Source of the DNA: Bacteroidota bacterium
GTDB lineage: Bacteria > Bacteroidota > Bacteroidia > Chitinophagales > Chitinophagaceae
Length of the DNA: 64,000 nt
Direction: 5' to 3'
NCBI GenBank assembly: GCA_026391455.1
Contig: JAPLEH010000038.1
Coordinates: 20,368 to 84,367 of the forward strand
Shown here: one piece after another, positions 1 through 8,665 of the stretch
Layout of the letters: each line of letters opens with the position of its first letter
Numbering within the stretch: position 1 is the stretch's first letter
Notes under the pieces: generated by a model
What the model saw: the letters and a program-made list of their open reading frames with translations, nothing else
Told to the model about the DNA's origin: nothing
Database searches by the model: none
Translations under genes and position numbers: made by a program

Positions 1-169
1 CTTCGACGATTTCGGGCTTGTTCTGCCATATTTTAATAAATACATCCTGCACCACATCTTCTGCATCGTCTTTATTACGGGTAATGGAAAAGGCATAACC
101 GGCCAGGCCCTGGTAATGTTCCCGGAAGAGTGTTTCAAACTGCTCATATAGTGCTGGATGGTTGTTCAA
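1..169 (-). CDS. ECF-type RNA polymerase sigma factor, N-terminal part (cut by window edge)
   Basis: Reading leftwards, the translation contains LFREHYQGLAGYAFSITR followed by DAEDVVQDVFIKIW. This is the region 2 signature of ECF (sigma-70 family) factors, which binds core polymerase and the -10 element. The rest of the protein lies beyond the left edge. No ATG or GTG start exists: the frame is closed upstream by TGA at 208-206, and the only candidates are TTG at 169 (used here) or ATT at 193. In Bacteroidota such factors often work with an anti-sigma factor and SusC/D genes, but the partner would be outside the window. It is divergent from gmk. Confidence 0.85.
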   Translation of the reverse strand, partial: MNNHPALYEQFETLFREHYQGLAGYAFSITRNKDDAEDVVQDVFIKIWQNKPEIVE

Positions 170-285
170 AAAAGCAGTAGTTTGTTTGCAAATAAATGGT
201 AAATATCACATTCCTGATTTCCCCGCACCGGTTTTTTACATTCTTTTATGATGCCCGGTATATATACAGTAAAGTGATGTGTTTA

Positions 286-315
286 TTGTTTAAAACGCAT
301 TAATCTTTACATTTA
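286..315 (+). promoter_or_regulatory. Bacteroidota-type promoter for gmk
   Basis: TTG at 286-288, then 19 nt, then TACATTTA at 308-315. This is one mismatch from the Bacteroidota primary-sigma consensus TTG-N19-21-TAnnTTTG. It lies 15 nt before the gmk ATG, so the 5' leader would be only about 10 nt. Confidence 0.5.
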
Positions 316-330
316 CGCACTTTTTTATAC

Positions 331-921
331 ATGTCTGACCTCATAAATAAGATCATTATCATTGCCGCCCCTTCCGGGTCCGGCAAAACATCCGTTACCC
401 GGCACCTGCTCAAAGCCATGCCCGGGCAATTGGCCTTTTCGGTATCCTGTGCCACCAGGCAACCGCGCAATAATGAACAGGATAAAGTGGATTATTATTT
501 TATCAGCGTGGCAGAATTTGAAGAGCGTATTCATAAGCATGAATTTGCCGAATGGGAAATGGTATATCCCGGTAAATACTATGGTACATTGAAAAGTGAA
601 CTACAGCGGATATGGGACGGGCATCGTGCCCCCCTGCTCGATGTGGATGTACAGGGCGGTATAAAAATTCAACAGAAATATCCCTATCAATCACTCTCCC
701 TGTTTATAGAACCACCCTCCATTGATGAACTGGAGCGCCGCCTGAAAGCCCGCGGTACCGAAACTCCGGAATCACTCCGGGCCCGTATAGACAAAGCCTC
801 CTATGAACTTTCTTTCAAATCACAGTTTGACCGCGTTATCGTAAACGACGTGCTGGAAAGAGCTTGTGAAGAGGCCGAAGCTGCTATAAAAGCATTTTTG
901 AACCTCCAACCCCTCGTATAG
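331..921 (+). CDS. gmk: guanylate kinase
   Basis: Cytosolic enzyme that phosphorylates GMP to GDP with ATP, in purine nucleotide synthesis and recycling. The 196-residue length is normal for the family. The P-loop APSGSGKT is at residues 13-20. It is followed by the GMP-binding segment SVSCATRQPR (about 37-46), VDYYF, the YYGT loop (about 82-85) and the lid segment around ERRLKARGTE. The ATG at 331 fits because the P-loop sits at the usual distance from the N terminus. It is read divergently from the sigma factor and followed 73 nt later by the CNNM-type gene on the same strand. Confidence 0.97.
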   Translation: MSDLINKIIIIAAPSGSGKTSVTRHLLKAMPGQLAFSVSCATRQPRNNEQDKVDYYFISVAEFEERIHKHEFAEWEMVYPGKYYGTLKSELQRIWDGHRAPLLDVDVQGGIKIQQKYPYQSLSLFIEPPSIDELERRLKARGTETPESLRARIDKASYELSFKSQFDRVIVNDVLERACEEAEAAIKAFLNLQPLV

Positions 922-982
922 ATCGATTTTATACTTAATTCGCCGATAATACCGCTTATGAGCTGATTGCAGTGGTATTAAT

Positions 983-990
983 TATCTTTG
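983..990 (+). promoter_or_regulatory. possible -7 element just before the CNNM-type gene
   Basis: TATCTTTG matches TAnnTTTG and ends only 4 nt before the ATG at 995. If used, transcription would start about at the ATG, giving a leaderless mRNA. No TTG is found 19-21 nt upstream (the nearest is 13 nt away), so this is weak. Confidence 0.3.
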
Positions 991-994
991 CGAC

Positions 995-2251
995 ATGAGC
1001 TTTCCGCTGACCAGCCTTCTCCTTTTTATTCTCACCCTCCTGATCATGGGTTTTTTTGCAGGGGTGGAAATGGCCTATTATAGTGTAAACCGGCTGAGCC
1101 TCGAATTAAAAAAGAAAAAAGGAGGGTCTTCCTTTCATATCGTATCTGTTTTTATCGATTCCCCGGCCAAATTTTTGGGCGCCACCCTCGTTGGATACAG
1201 CATTATGCTGGTGATACTGGGCTTACAGATCAGCAATGTGATGAGGCAGCTATGGGTCTCCATGCGTATCGGTTCAGACACCGTACATATCATCGTAGAG
1301 ATCATTATCGCCACATTTATTGTACTGATCTTTGCAGAAATAATACCCCGCGCCTTATTCAGGGCTAAAAGCAATACAATCCTGATACGGCTGGCTTATC
1401 TGATTGATTTTTTTTACCAGCTTTTTTCACCCATTGCCACCGCTTTCATCGATTTTGCCGAATGGATACTTCATACCATTCTCAATGTTCGGGTAAATAA
1501 AAATCAGGCGTCCCCCATCAACCGGAATGATCTGAAGAATCTCTTTCAGGAAAAAGCAGATGATGACCGGCAGGAACGAAATACCGAACTCATGGAAAAT
1601 GCCCAGGAACTGCCGAAAGTGAAGATTCGCCAATGTCTGGTGCCGCGCAAAGAGATCATTGGAATAGACAGTCTGTCCACTATCGAAGAGCTGAAACAAA
1701 AATTCATTGAGACCAAACTCAGTAAACTGGTTGTTTACGAAGGGAATATCGATCATATCATCGGATATGTACATCAGTTAGGTCTTTTTAAAAATCCCGC
1801 TACGATTGAAGCCGCCCTGCTACCTATCCCCGCTGTGCCGGAAAGTATGAGCGCTTCTGACCTGATCAGCAAATTTACCCGCGAGCGCAAAAGTATCGCC
1901 TGGGTGGTGGATGAATTTGGCGGTACGGCCGGCATCATAACCATGGAAGATGTGCTGGAAGAATTATTCGGGGAAATACAGGATGAATACGACACCGAAG
2001 AATTTGAGGAAAAGCAATTGGGTGAAAATGAGTATATGTTTTCCGGTCGCCTCGAACTGGACTACCTGCAAAAAAAATATGGCCTCCAGTTCAGTCATGA
2101 GGATGCAGAGACCCTTTCGGGATATATCATCCATTATCACGAGACTATCCCCCGGCAAAAAGAACGGATCATTATCGACGACTATGAATTTGAGATCCAC
2201 ACCGTGAGTGATACCCGGATCGAAATGGTTAGAATGAAGAAACTGAAATAA
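995..2251 (+). CDS. CNNM/CorC-type membrane protein (DUF21, CBS pair, transporter-associated domain)
   Basis: Inner-membrane protein of 418 residues with the three-part layout of the HlyC/CorC/CNNM family. The N-terminal DUF21 membrane part has several hydrophobic segments (about 1-170). A CBS-domain pair follows (about 212-335, with IGIDSLSTIEEL and WVVDEFGGTAGIITMEDVLEE). The C-terminal CorC_HlyC domain is at about 345-415 (SGRLELDYL). Known relatives are linked to Mg2+/Co2+ efflux, and the Bacteroidota gliding protein GldE belongs to the same family. No gld genes are near, so I do not assign GldE. Family assignment is firm, but the transported ion is inference. Confidence 0.9.
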   Translation: MSFPLTSLLLFILTLLIMGFFAGVEMAYYSVNRLSLELKKKKGGSSFHIVSVFIDSPAKFLGATLVGYSIMLVILGLQISNVMRQLWVSMRIGSDTVHIIVEIIIATFIVLIFAEIIPRALFRAKSNTILIRLAYLIDFFYQLFSPIATAFIDFAEWILHTILNVRVNKNQASPINRNDLKNLFQEKADDDRQERNTELMENAQELPKVKIRQCLVPRKEIIGIDSLSTIEELKQKFIETKLSKLVVYEGNIDHIIGYVHQLGLFKNPATIEAALLPIPAVPESMSASDLISKFTRERKSIAWVVDEFGGTAGIITMEDVLEELFGEIQDEYDTEEFEEKQLGENEYMFSGRLELDYLQKKYGLQFSHEDAETLSGYIIHYHETIPRQKERIIIDDYEFEIHTVSDTRIEMVRMKKLK

Positions 2252-2373
2252 GGCCTTTGCGGGCTTTCCTCCCAAAAGATCCGCCAAACAGGCCAAAAGA
2301 CCCGGTTATTATACCGCTTACCAAATTATCTAATCGACTAATCGCTTACCTTTGCCCCTCCTAAAACACCTGC

Positions 2374-3234
2374 ATGGCCCTGTTGAATTTTTTGAAGAAA
2401 AGAGAAAAGAACCCGGGCGGTGATATGTCGTTCATTGATCACCTGGAAGATCTCCGCTGGCACCTGATCCGGTCGGTCATCGCTGTGGTGATCGGGGCCG
2501 TGATCGTACTCATTTTTACCAACCAGATCGTGGATGGTATATTGATGGCACCTACCCGTGCAGATTTTGTTTCTTCCCGCTGGCTTTGCAGCCTCGGTCA
2601 TAATATTGGAATCGGCAAAACGCTTTGCTTCCCCCCTGTGGATGCCAAGTTTCTGGAAAACACCATGACCGGTCAGTTCATTTCTTATTTCACATTGGGT
2701 TTTATTGGTGGTTTTGTAATTGCCTTCCCCTATATATTCTGGGAATTCTGGCGCTTTGTAAAACCCGCCCTCTCTGAAAAGGAATTGAAGAAAACAAGAG
2801 GCATTATCTTCTGGGTGTCGGCCCTGTTTTTCCTCGGCGTGGCTTTTGGTTATTTTATTCTCACTCCTTTTATGGTAAACTTCTATTTCAATTTCAAATT
2901 GAGTGAGCAGATCGTTATCATGCCTTCTTTCTCCGATTACCTGGAGAATCTCATTTATACCACCGTCGGTATTGGCGTTTTATTCCAGATGCCGTTACTG
3001 GTCATGCTACTGGCTAAAATTGGAGTTCTGAAAGCGAAGTTCTTGCGTAAATACCGCCGCCATGCTTTTGTGATCATTGTAATTGCAGCCGCTATTATTA
3101 CCCCTTCCACCGATCCCTTCAGTCTTACCATCGTTACCATACCGCTTTATTTACTGTTTGAGGCCAGTGTGGTACTTGCTTCCCGTATCAACAGGGATCA
3201 GGACAAAGAAAGGGAAGCGGAAGAGTGGAGTTAA
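2374..3234 (+). CDS. tatC: Sec-independent protein translocase TatC
   Basis: Polytopic inner-membrane receptor of the twin-arginine pathway, which exports folded proteins. The 286-residue protein begins its core with FIDHLEDLRWHLIRS (about 20-34), the conserved TatC N terminus that contacts the RR signal. It has about six hydrophobic segments and the late motif STDPFSLTIVTIPLYLLFE. The first periplasmic loop (about 55-105) is longer than in E. coli TatC and holds two cysteines, a variation I believe is common in Bacteroidota. A TACCTTTG -7-like element lies at 2347-2354. tatA is not in the window. A likely Tat substrate is the oxidoreductase at 51567. Confidence 0.96.
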   Translation: MALLNFLKKREKNPGGDMSFIDHLEDLRWHLIRSVIAVVIGAVIVLIFTNQIVDGILMAPTRADFVSSRWLCSLGHNIGIGKTLCFPPVDAKFLENTMTGQFISYFTLGFIGGFVIAFPYIFWEFWRFVKPALSEKELKKTRGIIFWVSALFFLGVAFGYFILTPFMVNFYFNFKLSEQIVIMPSFSDYLENLIYTTVGIGVLFQMPLLVMLLAKIGVLKAKFLRKYRRHAFVIIVIAAAIITPSTDPFSLTIVTIPLYLLFEASVVLASRINRDQDKEREAEEWS

Positions 3235-3346
3235 AGCATGAAGGTTTATCCATTATTACTGCCGGGGCTTTTGTACCTTTAACCTGTCAATGACGGAGAT
3301 GATTCCCGCTATTGCAACACTACAACTAACATTCAATTTTTAACCT

Positions 3347-3802
3347 ATGCATTCTCCCTTTGATCTCAGCAAACCGGTGGCTATTGGCAGTGATCATGCA
3401 GGATACGATTATAAAGAACAACTCATCTCCTTCCTGGAGGGGAAAGGTATTCCCTTTACCGATTTTGGTACACATAGCAAAGACTCCGTGGATTATCCCG
3501 ACTATGCGCATCCGGTAGCCCTGGCTGTGGAAAAAGAAGAAGCTTCTTTCGGTATCCTGATCTGTGGCAGTGCCAATGGAGTGGCCATTACCGCCAATAA
3601 ACACCAGGGTATACGTGCGGCCATCTGCTGGGGAGAAGAACTGGCCCAATTGGCCCGGTCGCATAATAATGCAAATATTATCTGCATACCTGCCCGTTTT
3701 GTAAGAGAGGGGGATGCTGAAAAAATGGTTGCCACTTTCATTACCACTCCTTTTGAAGGAGGCAGGCATGCCAACCGGGTCAACAAGATTGCCTGCGCAT
3801 AA
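3347..3802 (+). CDS. rpiB: ribose-5-phosphate isomerase B
   Basis: Cytosolic isomerase converting ribose 5-phosphate and ribulose 5-phosphate in the pentose phosphate pathway. The protein is 151 residues (family about 145-155). It shows the RpiB N terminus IGSDHAGYDYKEQL, the Asp-rich DSVDYPDYAHPVA stretch, and GILICGSANGVAITANK carrying the active-site cysteine (about residue 72) and the phosphate loop. The ATG at 3347 follows a 112-nt spacer after tatC. LacA/B-type isomerases are related, but length and motifs fit RpiB best. Confidence 0.95.
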   Translation: MHSPFDLSKPVAIGSDHAGYDYKEQLISFLEGKGIPFTDFGTHSKDSVDYPDYAHPVALAVEKEEASFGILICGSANGVAITANKHQGIRAAICWGEELAQLARSHNNANIICIPARFVREGDAEKMVATFITTPFEGGRHANRVNKIACA

Positions 3803-3935
3803 GGCCATTGCCGGTCATCCATTTTATTTTTCGCCTCACAAAAGAAGGGATTACATTTACTTCCAAACGGAGGCGATCCTGATATTGCAACCCGTTATTT
3901 TTTACTGAAACGATTTTGTCATTTAACCCCACACT

Positions 3936-5477
3936 ATGTTTCAAAGAATCATTGTATTGTTAATACTGGCTGTACCATTGTGTGCAACCGCTCAGAAAAA
4001 AAATAAAGATGCAGTAAAAGCTGCATCCACCATTACGCCGGATGATATGAAAAAACACCTTTATATCATTGCCGGAAAAGAAATGGAAGGCCGCGATACC
4101 CCTTCGCCGGGGTTGGAAAAAGCAGCTTCTTATATTGAAGAACAGTTCAAAGCCATGGGCCTTGCACCCGGAAACAATGGAAGTTACCGGCAAAATTATC
4201 CGCTGTACCGAGACTCCATTACTTCGGCCGCGATGAAAATCAATGGTGAGGCGATTGAACTCAACAAAGATTTTCAGCCCCAATCGAATAACTATGCGGC
4301 CACCATGCGTTTTTCAGAAGTGGTGTTTGCCGGATACGGTATTGTGGATGGCGACAAAAGAAATGATTACAAAGACCTGAATGTAACCGGCAAGCTGGTG
4401 CTCATTGCAGATGGAGTTCCCGCTGATTACAAACCTTCACAACAAGGATTTATGTCACCGGCCAGTTCATTTGGAAAAATGAACTCCGCCATGAGCAAAG
4501 GAGCTGCGGGTGTATTGATGGTATATGCCAACTACCCGAGAAAATCCTTTAACAACAACAGCAACTGGAATATGAATGGGTATAAAGCCAGTCAAATACC
4601 ATTCACATTTACGATATCAGCCGATGTGGCGGCGCGCATTATGGGAGAAGAAGGCAAAGGTTTTTTTGATAAACTGAAAGCTGGTTCGCTGCAATCAAAG
4701 ACTTATTCAGCCATGGTAGATCTTGAAATGACAAAGCTCACCCGCTCCACAACCGCTCCCAATGTAATTGCTGTATTGGAAGGTACCGACCTCAAGGATG
4801 AATATCTTTTTGTTACCGCACATATGGATCACCTCGGGAAAAGGGATACCGTGATTTATTATGGTGCAGATGATGATGGCTCCGGCACTACCGGTGTACT
4901 GGAAATTGCTGAAGCATTTGCCAAAGCAAAACAAATGGGAAAAGGCCCCCGTCGTACTATGGTATTTATGACCGTGAGCGGTGAAGAAAAAGGATTATGG
5001 GGTTCCGGATATTATACCGATCATCCGCTGTTTCCGATCGAAAAAACCACGGCAGACCTGAATATAGATATGATCGGGCGCAGTGATGCCAGCCGCACAC
5101 AAGGCGATTCGAATAATTATGTGTATGTGGTGGGTGATGATAAAATAAGCACCGACCTCAAAGTGATCAGCGAAGGGGCTAACAGCCTGTATACAAAAAT
5201 GGAACTTGATTATAAATTTAACGACCCAAAAGATCCTAACCGAATCTATTTCAGAAGCGATCATTACAATTTTGCAGACAAAGGTATACCCATCATTTTC
5301 TACTATGATGGTATGCTGAAAGCGGATTACCACAGACCCACCGATACACCGGATAAGATCAATTATACATTGATGGCGAAACGGGCACAACTTATCTTTT
5401 ATACAGCCTGGGAAATGGCCAATCGTAATGATATGCTCAAAAGAGATTTGAAACTGGAGCGGCCCAAGGGTTTCTAA
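3936..5477 (+). CDS. secreted M28-family zinc aminopeptidase with PA-like insert
   Basis: Exported metallopeptidase of 513 residues. A Sec signal peptide covers about residues 1-19, cut near ATA-QKK. A PA-type domain at about 100-240 is followed by the M28 catalytic domain. Expected zinc ligands and catalytic residues are visible: TAHMDHLG (about 294-301), the ADDDGSGTTG aspartate (about 310), SGEEKGLWGSGYY with the Glu pair (about 350-351), NIDMIGR (about 375) and SDHYNF near 440. Such enzymes release N-terminal residues from peptides outside the cytoplasm. No T9SS C-terminal domain is present. A strong terminator follows directly, so it is probably a single-gene unit. Confidence 0.93.
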   Translation: MFQRIIVLLILAVPLCATAQKKNKDAVKAASTITPDDMKKHLYIIAGKEMEGRDTPSPGLEKAASYIEEQFKAMGLAPGNNGSYRQNYPLYRDSITSAAMKINGEAIELNKDFQPQSNNYAATMRFSEVVFAGYGIVDGDKRNDYKDLNVTGKLVLIADGVPADYKPSQQGFMSPASSFGKMNSAMSKGAAGVLMVYANYPRKSFNNNSNWNMNGYKASQIPFTFTISADVAARIMGEEGKGFFDKLKAGSLQSKTYSAMVDLEMTKLTRSTTAPNVIAVLEGTDLKDEYLFVTAHMDHLGKRDTVIYYGADDDGSGTTGVLEIAEAFAKAKQMGKGPRRTMVFMTVSGEEKGLWGSGYYTDHPLFPIEKTTADLNIDMIGRSDASRTQGDSNNYVYVVGDDKISTDLKVISEGANSLYTKMELDYKFNDPKDPNRIYFRSDHYNFADKGIPIIFYYDGMLKADYHRPTDTPDKINYTLMAKRAQLIFYTAWEMANRNDMLKRDLKLERPKGF

Positions 5478-5498
5478 ATTGTTGACCTCTCTTGAAAG

Positions 5499-5528
5499 AC
5501 CGGCCATCGCGCCGGTTTTTTTATTTTT
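5499..5528 (+). terminator. intrinsic terminator after the M28 peptidase gene
   Basis: ACCGGC, loop CATCGC, GCCGGT, then a run of seven T and further T-rich sequence. It sits 22 nt after the stop codon. Confidence 0.85.
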
Positions 5529-5590
5529 AAACCATTTGCGTTCATTCCGGTCTATCTACCTGAAACAATACATAATTAAAAACACCTTAT

Positions 5591-5965
5591 ATGAAAACAA
5601 AAACCCTGGTACGATCAATACTGATTACAGGAATCTGTATGTTCATTTTATCTTTCACCAATAATGCCAGCGCCCAGTACCGTCGTATTCCGGACCGTGT
5701 AGAAGACCGTTTCGAACGCAGAGAGGATGTAAGAGACAGACGGGAAGATGTGCGGGACAGAAAGGAAGATATCCGCGATCGTCGCGAAGATGTGCGGGAT
5801 GCCCATCATCACGGGGGATTATTAGACAGACTGGAAGATATACATGACCGCCGCGAAGACGTGCGTGACCGCCGCGAAGATGTGCGGGACAGAAGAGAAG
5901 ATGTACGCGACAGAAGAGAAGACATTCGTGACCGTCGTCATACAGGGCCCTCCCGCCGTTTTTAA
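5591..5965 (+). CDS. secreted protein of tandem RREDVRD heptads
   Basis: Protein of 124 residues. A signal peptide of about 28 residues ends NNASA-Q. Residues 43-70 are four heptads of the form RREDVRD. Residues 71-79 are AHHHGGLLD. Residues 80-86 are a degenerate heptad RLEDIHD, and 87-114 are four more heptads. The tail is RRHTGPSRRF. The mature part is almost entirely Arg, Asp and Glu. A seven-residue period with alternating charges suggests a long salt-bridged helix, and the His cluster could bind metal; both are inference. I recognise no named family. Its own terminator follows, so it looks like a single-gene unit. Codon choice varies among repeats, so it is not a fresh DNA expansion. 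Confidence 0.8.
   Translation: MKTKTLVRSILITGICMFILSFTNNASAQYRRIPDRVEDRFERREDVRDRREDVRDRKEDIRDRREDVRDAHHHGGLLDRLEDIHDRREDVRDRREDVRDRREDVRDRREDIRDRRHTGPSRRF
5717..5932 (+). repeat. 21-bp coding repeats encoding charged heptads
   Basis: Nine units of about 21 bp encoding R-x-E-D-(V/I)-(R/H)-D, as four units (5717-5800), a 27-bp interruption, then five units (5828-5932). Synonymous differences between units indicate that the protein pattern has been kept by selection. Confidence 0.85.
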
Positions 5966-5987
5966 TCCAATCCCTTCGCATTGATAT

Positions 5988-6015
5988 GCCCGCCTGCGTT
6001 CAGGCGGGCTTTTGT
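5988..6015 (+). terminator. intrinsic terminator after the heptad-repeat gene
   Basis: Perfect 9-bp stem GCCCGCCTG / CAGGCGGGC with loop CGTT, followed by TTTTGT. It sits 22 nt after the stop codon. Confidence 0.9.
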
Positions 6016-6076
6016 ATGTTTGCAGAAGCAGTGAATACAAGGGATTTCAAAAATTCGTTACCTTAACAAAAAAAAC

Positions 6077-6529
6077 ATGAGAGACCATCTCAACCTGCAA
6101 CAACCGGAGGAAGAAAAAAAAGAAGATGCCATTGCCGAATATTATGAGGGCGTAAAAGAAATAGAAAAACAAAGTCATGAAACGGGTATAAAAAAAGCCA
6201 GAACGGCCTTGTATGTAACTGCGGCATTGGTATTTGCGAGTGAATTGATCAGTGTTTCCATGGCAGGAATGGAGATCACGCCCTTGCTGATCGGCATCGC
6301 ACTGGTGGAAGGGGGCGTGTTTGCCGCGCTCGCTTATTGGACAAAAAAGAAACCTTATTCGGCGATCATCATTGGTCTGATATTATTTCTGTTACTATGG
6401 GTATTCTCTGCCGTTGTTACAAACGGAGAAGCAGCGTATAAAGGCATCATCATAAAGGTCATTATCATAGTAAATCTCGTACAGGCACTCAAACCGGCCA
6501 AGGCCTGGGAAGACTTGCAAAAGCAATAA
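6077..6529 (+). CDS. small integral membrane protein, unknown function
   Basis: Protein of 150 residues. An acidic, polar N-terminal 40 residues (EEEKKEDAIAEYYEG) is followed by about four hydrophobic segments (roughly 43-65, 68-86, 93-112, 119-136) and a short polar tail. I recognise no family. It lies between a terminator and another uncharacterised gene, so context gives no functional hint. The start at 6077 is the first ATG after the terminator and is preceded by an A-rich stretch, as is common in Bacteroidota. Confidence 0.75.
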   Translation: MRDHLNLQQPEEEKKEDAIAEYYEGVKEIEKQSHETGIKKARTALYVTAALVFASELISVSMAGMEITPLLIGIALVEGGVFAALAYWTKKKPYSAIIIGLILFLLLWVFSAVVTNGEAAYKGIIIKVIIIVNLVQALKPAKAWEDLQKQ

Positions 6530-6550
6530 TCGGCCGCCCGTTATTTTTAT

Positions 6551-7555
6551 ATGAAAAAGTATAGCCTTTTAATTCTATTATTTGTATCGCTTGTCTGCAG
6601 CGTCAGGGGGCAAATAGTTTCGATTAATGCAGATTCTCTCTTTGCAAATTTGACGAAAATTTATACCAGCCCTGTAGTATACCGGATTGACCCTTCTGTA
6701 TTTTCCAACCGCTCCTATGTAATTGATCGCTCTCCCTATGAAGGAGACACCCTATTGATCAAAAAAAATAAATACGTAATACAAAATGGGCCGGATCAAA
6801 AAAACCACGAATTGTATGCAGACCTGGCCGCTGCTTTCTGGCGGGCAGGCAATAACAAAGCCGCCAAAAAAATGGCTTTATGCATCGAGCGTTCAAGAGA
6901 TTCTTTTTATACCGGCACCCTGTTTCATTCTGCCGGCAACGTATATGAATACGGCAGTTTTACCTCCAATTTTAAAAACGAAGCCAGCCTCTTATTATGC
7001 AAAATTGGTATTGAAGAAAAGCAATACCGCCAGGCACTGGATTACCTGATCAAAGCAGATAAGGTCTATAAAATCAAATACAACTGTGGGACCGGGCATC
7101 GCTGGTATATGGATGAATTGAGGAATCTCTATGCAGTTTGTTATGAAGGTCTGGGCTTTACAAACAAATTGATTGATTTATACTTCCAATCCGATTTTCT
7201 GAATAATGAAGATTGTATAGCTGTATTACTGAAAAAATTCAGCCTCGCTGAAAGAAGGCGGTATCTCCAACTGGCATTGGATAATATTACAATCGTAAAA
7301 GATGAATGGGAATCATTGACGTATATGGCGAGCGCATCCGGAGAACCCGACAGCCTTACCTCCCGCTATACGAACGGCACTGGTAATACCGTTTTATTTC
7401 ACCGTAAGGTTACGCTTCCCTCCGTACGGCTGAAAAATGGTGAAACCATTACGCGCCGGCATTTTACGGAAGCATTCACCCGGTCTTTATTTTACCGCAG
7501 ACTAATGGGCATCAACGAAAAAGAAGACTCCCCCGGAGAGGAATCTTCTTTATAA
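6551..7555 (+). CDS. exported protein of unknown function
   Basis: Protein of 334 residues with a clear signal peptide (about 1-20, ending SVRGQ). The middle (about 80-210) is helical with TPR-like pairs such as AAAFWRAGNNKAAKKMAL and RQALDYLIKADKVY, so a tetratricopeptide-like fold is possible but not shown. It starts 21 nt after the previous gene and may share its transcript. It ends 20 nt before the convergent deoxyhypusine-synthase-like gene. No catalytic motif was recognised. Confidence 0.72.
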   Translation: MKKYSLLILLFVSLVCSVRGQIVSINADSLFANLTKIYTSPVVYRIDPSVFSNRSYVIDRSPYEGDTLLIKKNKYVIQNGPDQKNHELYADLAAAFWRAGNNKAAKKMALCIERSRDSFYTGTLFHSAGNVYEYGSFTSNFKNEASLLLCKIGIEEKQYRQALDYLIKADKVYKIKYNCGTGHRWYMDELRNLYAVCYEGLGFTNKLIDLYFQSDFLNNEDCIAVLLKKFSLAERRRYLQLALDNITIVKDEWESLTYMASASGEPDSLTSRYTNGTGNTVLFHRKVTLPSVRLKNGETITRRHFTEAFTRSLFYRRLMGINEKEDSPGEESSL

Positions 7556-7575
7556 CAATCACTTTTATTTTTCCT

Positions 7576-8550
7576 TTACCAACCCAGCACCCAGGCAAAG
7601 ATCAGTGGTGCCACAATGGTAGCATCACTTTCCACAATGAACTTGGGCGTTTGAATATCAAGCTTACCCCAGGTAATTTTCTCATTCGGCACAGCACCGG
7701 AATATGAACCATAAGAAGTAGTGGAATCGCTGATCTGACAGAAATAACTCCAGAAAGGCACATCATGCCACTCAAGATCCTGGTACATCATGGGAACCAC
7801 ACAGATCGGGAAGTCGCCGGCAATACCACCGCCGATCTGGAAGAAGCCCACACCCTTGCCGGAAGAATTGTTGCGGTACCACTCGGTAAGCCATACCATG
7901 TATTCGATTCCGCTTTTCACGGTGCTGGCTTTCAGTTCACCCTTTACCACATAGCTGGCGAATATATTGCCCGTAGTGCTGTCTTCCCAACCCGGTACTA
8001 CGATAGGAATATTCTTTTCAGCAGCCGCTACGATCCAACTGTCTTTGGGATCAATTTCATAATACTGTTCCAGTTCACCACTTAGAACGGTTTTATATAA
8101 AAACTCATGTGGAAAATAACGTTCGCCATTGGCTTCTGCATCTTTCCATTGTTTTACCAGGTGTTTTTGCAAACGGCGGAATGCTTCTTCTTCAGGGATA
8201 CAGGTATCCGTAACGCGGTTATAATGATTTTCGAGCAGATCCCATTCTTCCTGGGGAGTAAGATCCCGGTAGTTGGGTATACGCTTGTATTTTGAATGCG
8301 CCACCAGGTTCATTACATCTTCTTCGAGATTGGCACCCGTACAACTGATGATATCAATTTTTCCCTGGCGAATCATTTCTGCGAGAGAGATGCCTAATTC
8401 GCCGGTACTCATCGCACCAGCGAGGGTAACCATCATTTTACCGCCTTCCAGCAAATGCTGTTCGTAACCTTTTGCAGCATCCATCAGTGCGGCTGCATTA
8501 AAGTGGCGATAATGATGCTGAATGAATTGTGAAACAGGACCTTTGTTCAT
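7576..8550 (-). CDS. deoxyhypusine synthase-like protein lacking the catalytic lysine
   Basis: Protein of 324 residues clearly related to deoxyhypusine synthase. It has VTLAGAMSTGELGISLAEMI near residues 41-60, CTGANLEED (70-78), IPIVVPGWEDSTTGN (181-194), an FFQIGGG loop (236-242) and SGAVPNEKITWGKLD (284-298). Eukaryotic enzymes use NAD and spermidine to modify eIF5A, which bacteria lack, and bacterial relatives may act on polyamines. In the human enzyme the GGG loop is followed by VVKHHI with the catalytic Lys; here it reads GGGIAGDFPI, with Gly245 at that place. The reaction is therefore unknown. It stands alone, convergent with the gene at 6551. Confidence 0.88.
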   Translation of the reverse strand: MNKGPVSQFIQHHYRHFNAAALMDAAKGYEQHLLEGGKMMVTLAGAMSTGELGISLAEMIRQGKIDIISCTGANLEEDVMNLVAHSKYKRIPNYRDLTPQEEWDLLENHYNRVTDTCIPEEEAFRRLQKHLVKQWKDAEANGERYFPHEFLYKTVLSGELEQYYEIDPKDSWIVAAAEKNIPIVVPGWEDSTTGNIFASYVVKGELKASTVKSGIEYMVWLTEWYRNNSSGKGVGFFQIGGGIAGDFPICVVPMMYQDLEWHDVPFWSYFCQISDSTTSYGSYSGAVPNEKITWGKLDIQTPKFIVESDATIVAPLIFAWVLGW

Positions 8551-8665
8551 GCTATAAAATTTTATAGTCCGCCTTCAGATCACAATATGGTGAGACATTG
8601 CGGTAAAACCAGACCGGCTATCGTTTACTTTTTGGCCGGGCAGGCCGCAAAATTACAATTTTCAC

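Noticed and set aside
995..2251. Naming the CNNM-type protein GldE
   Set aside because: Same family, but no gliding genes nearby and nothing specific to GldE can be seen.
5717..5932. CRISPR-like periodic repeat
   Set aside because: 21-bp units directly adjoin without unique spacers and stay in one reading frame; it is a protein repeat.
5655..5981. Minus-strand open frame with repeats
   Set aside because: Antisense shadow of the heptad-repeat gene.
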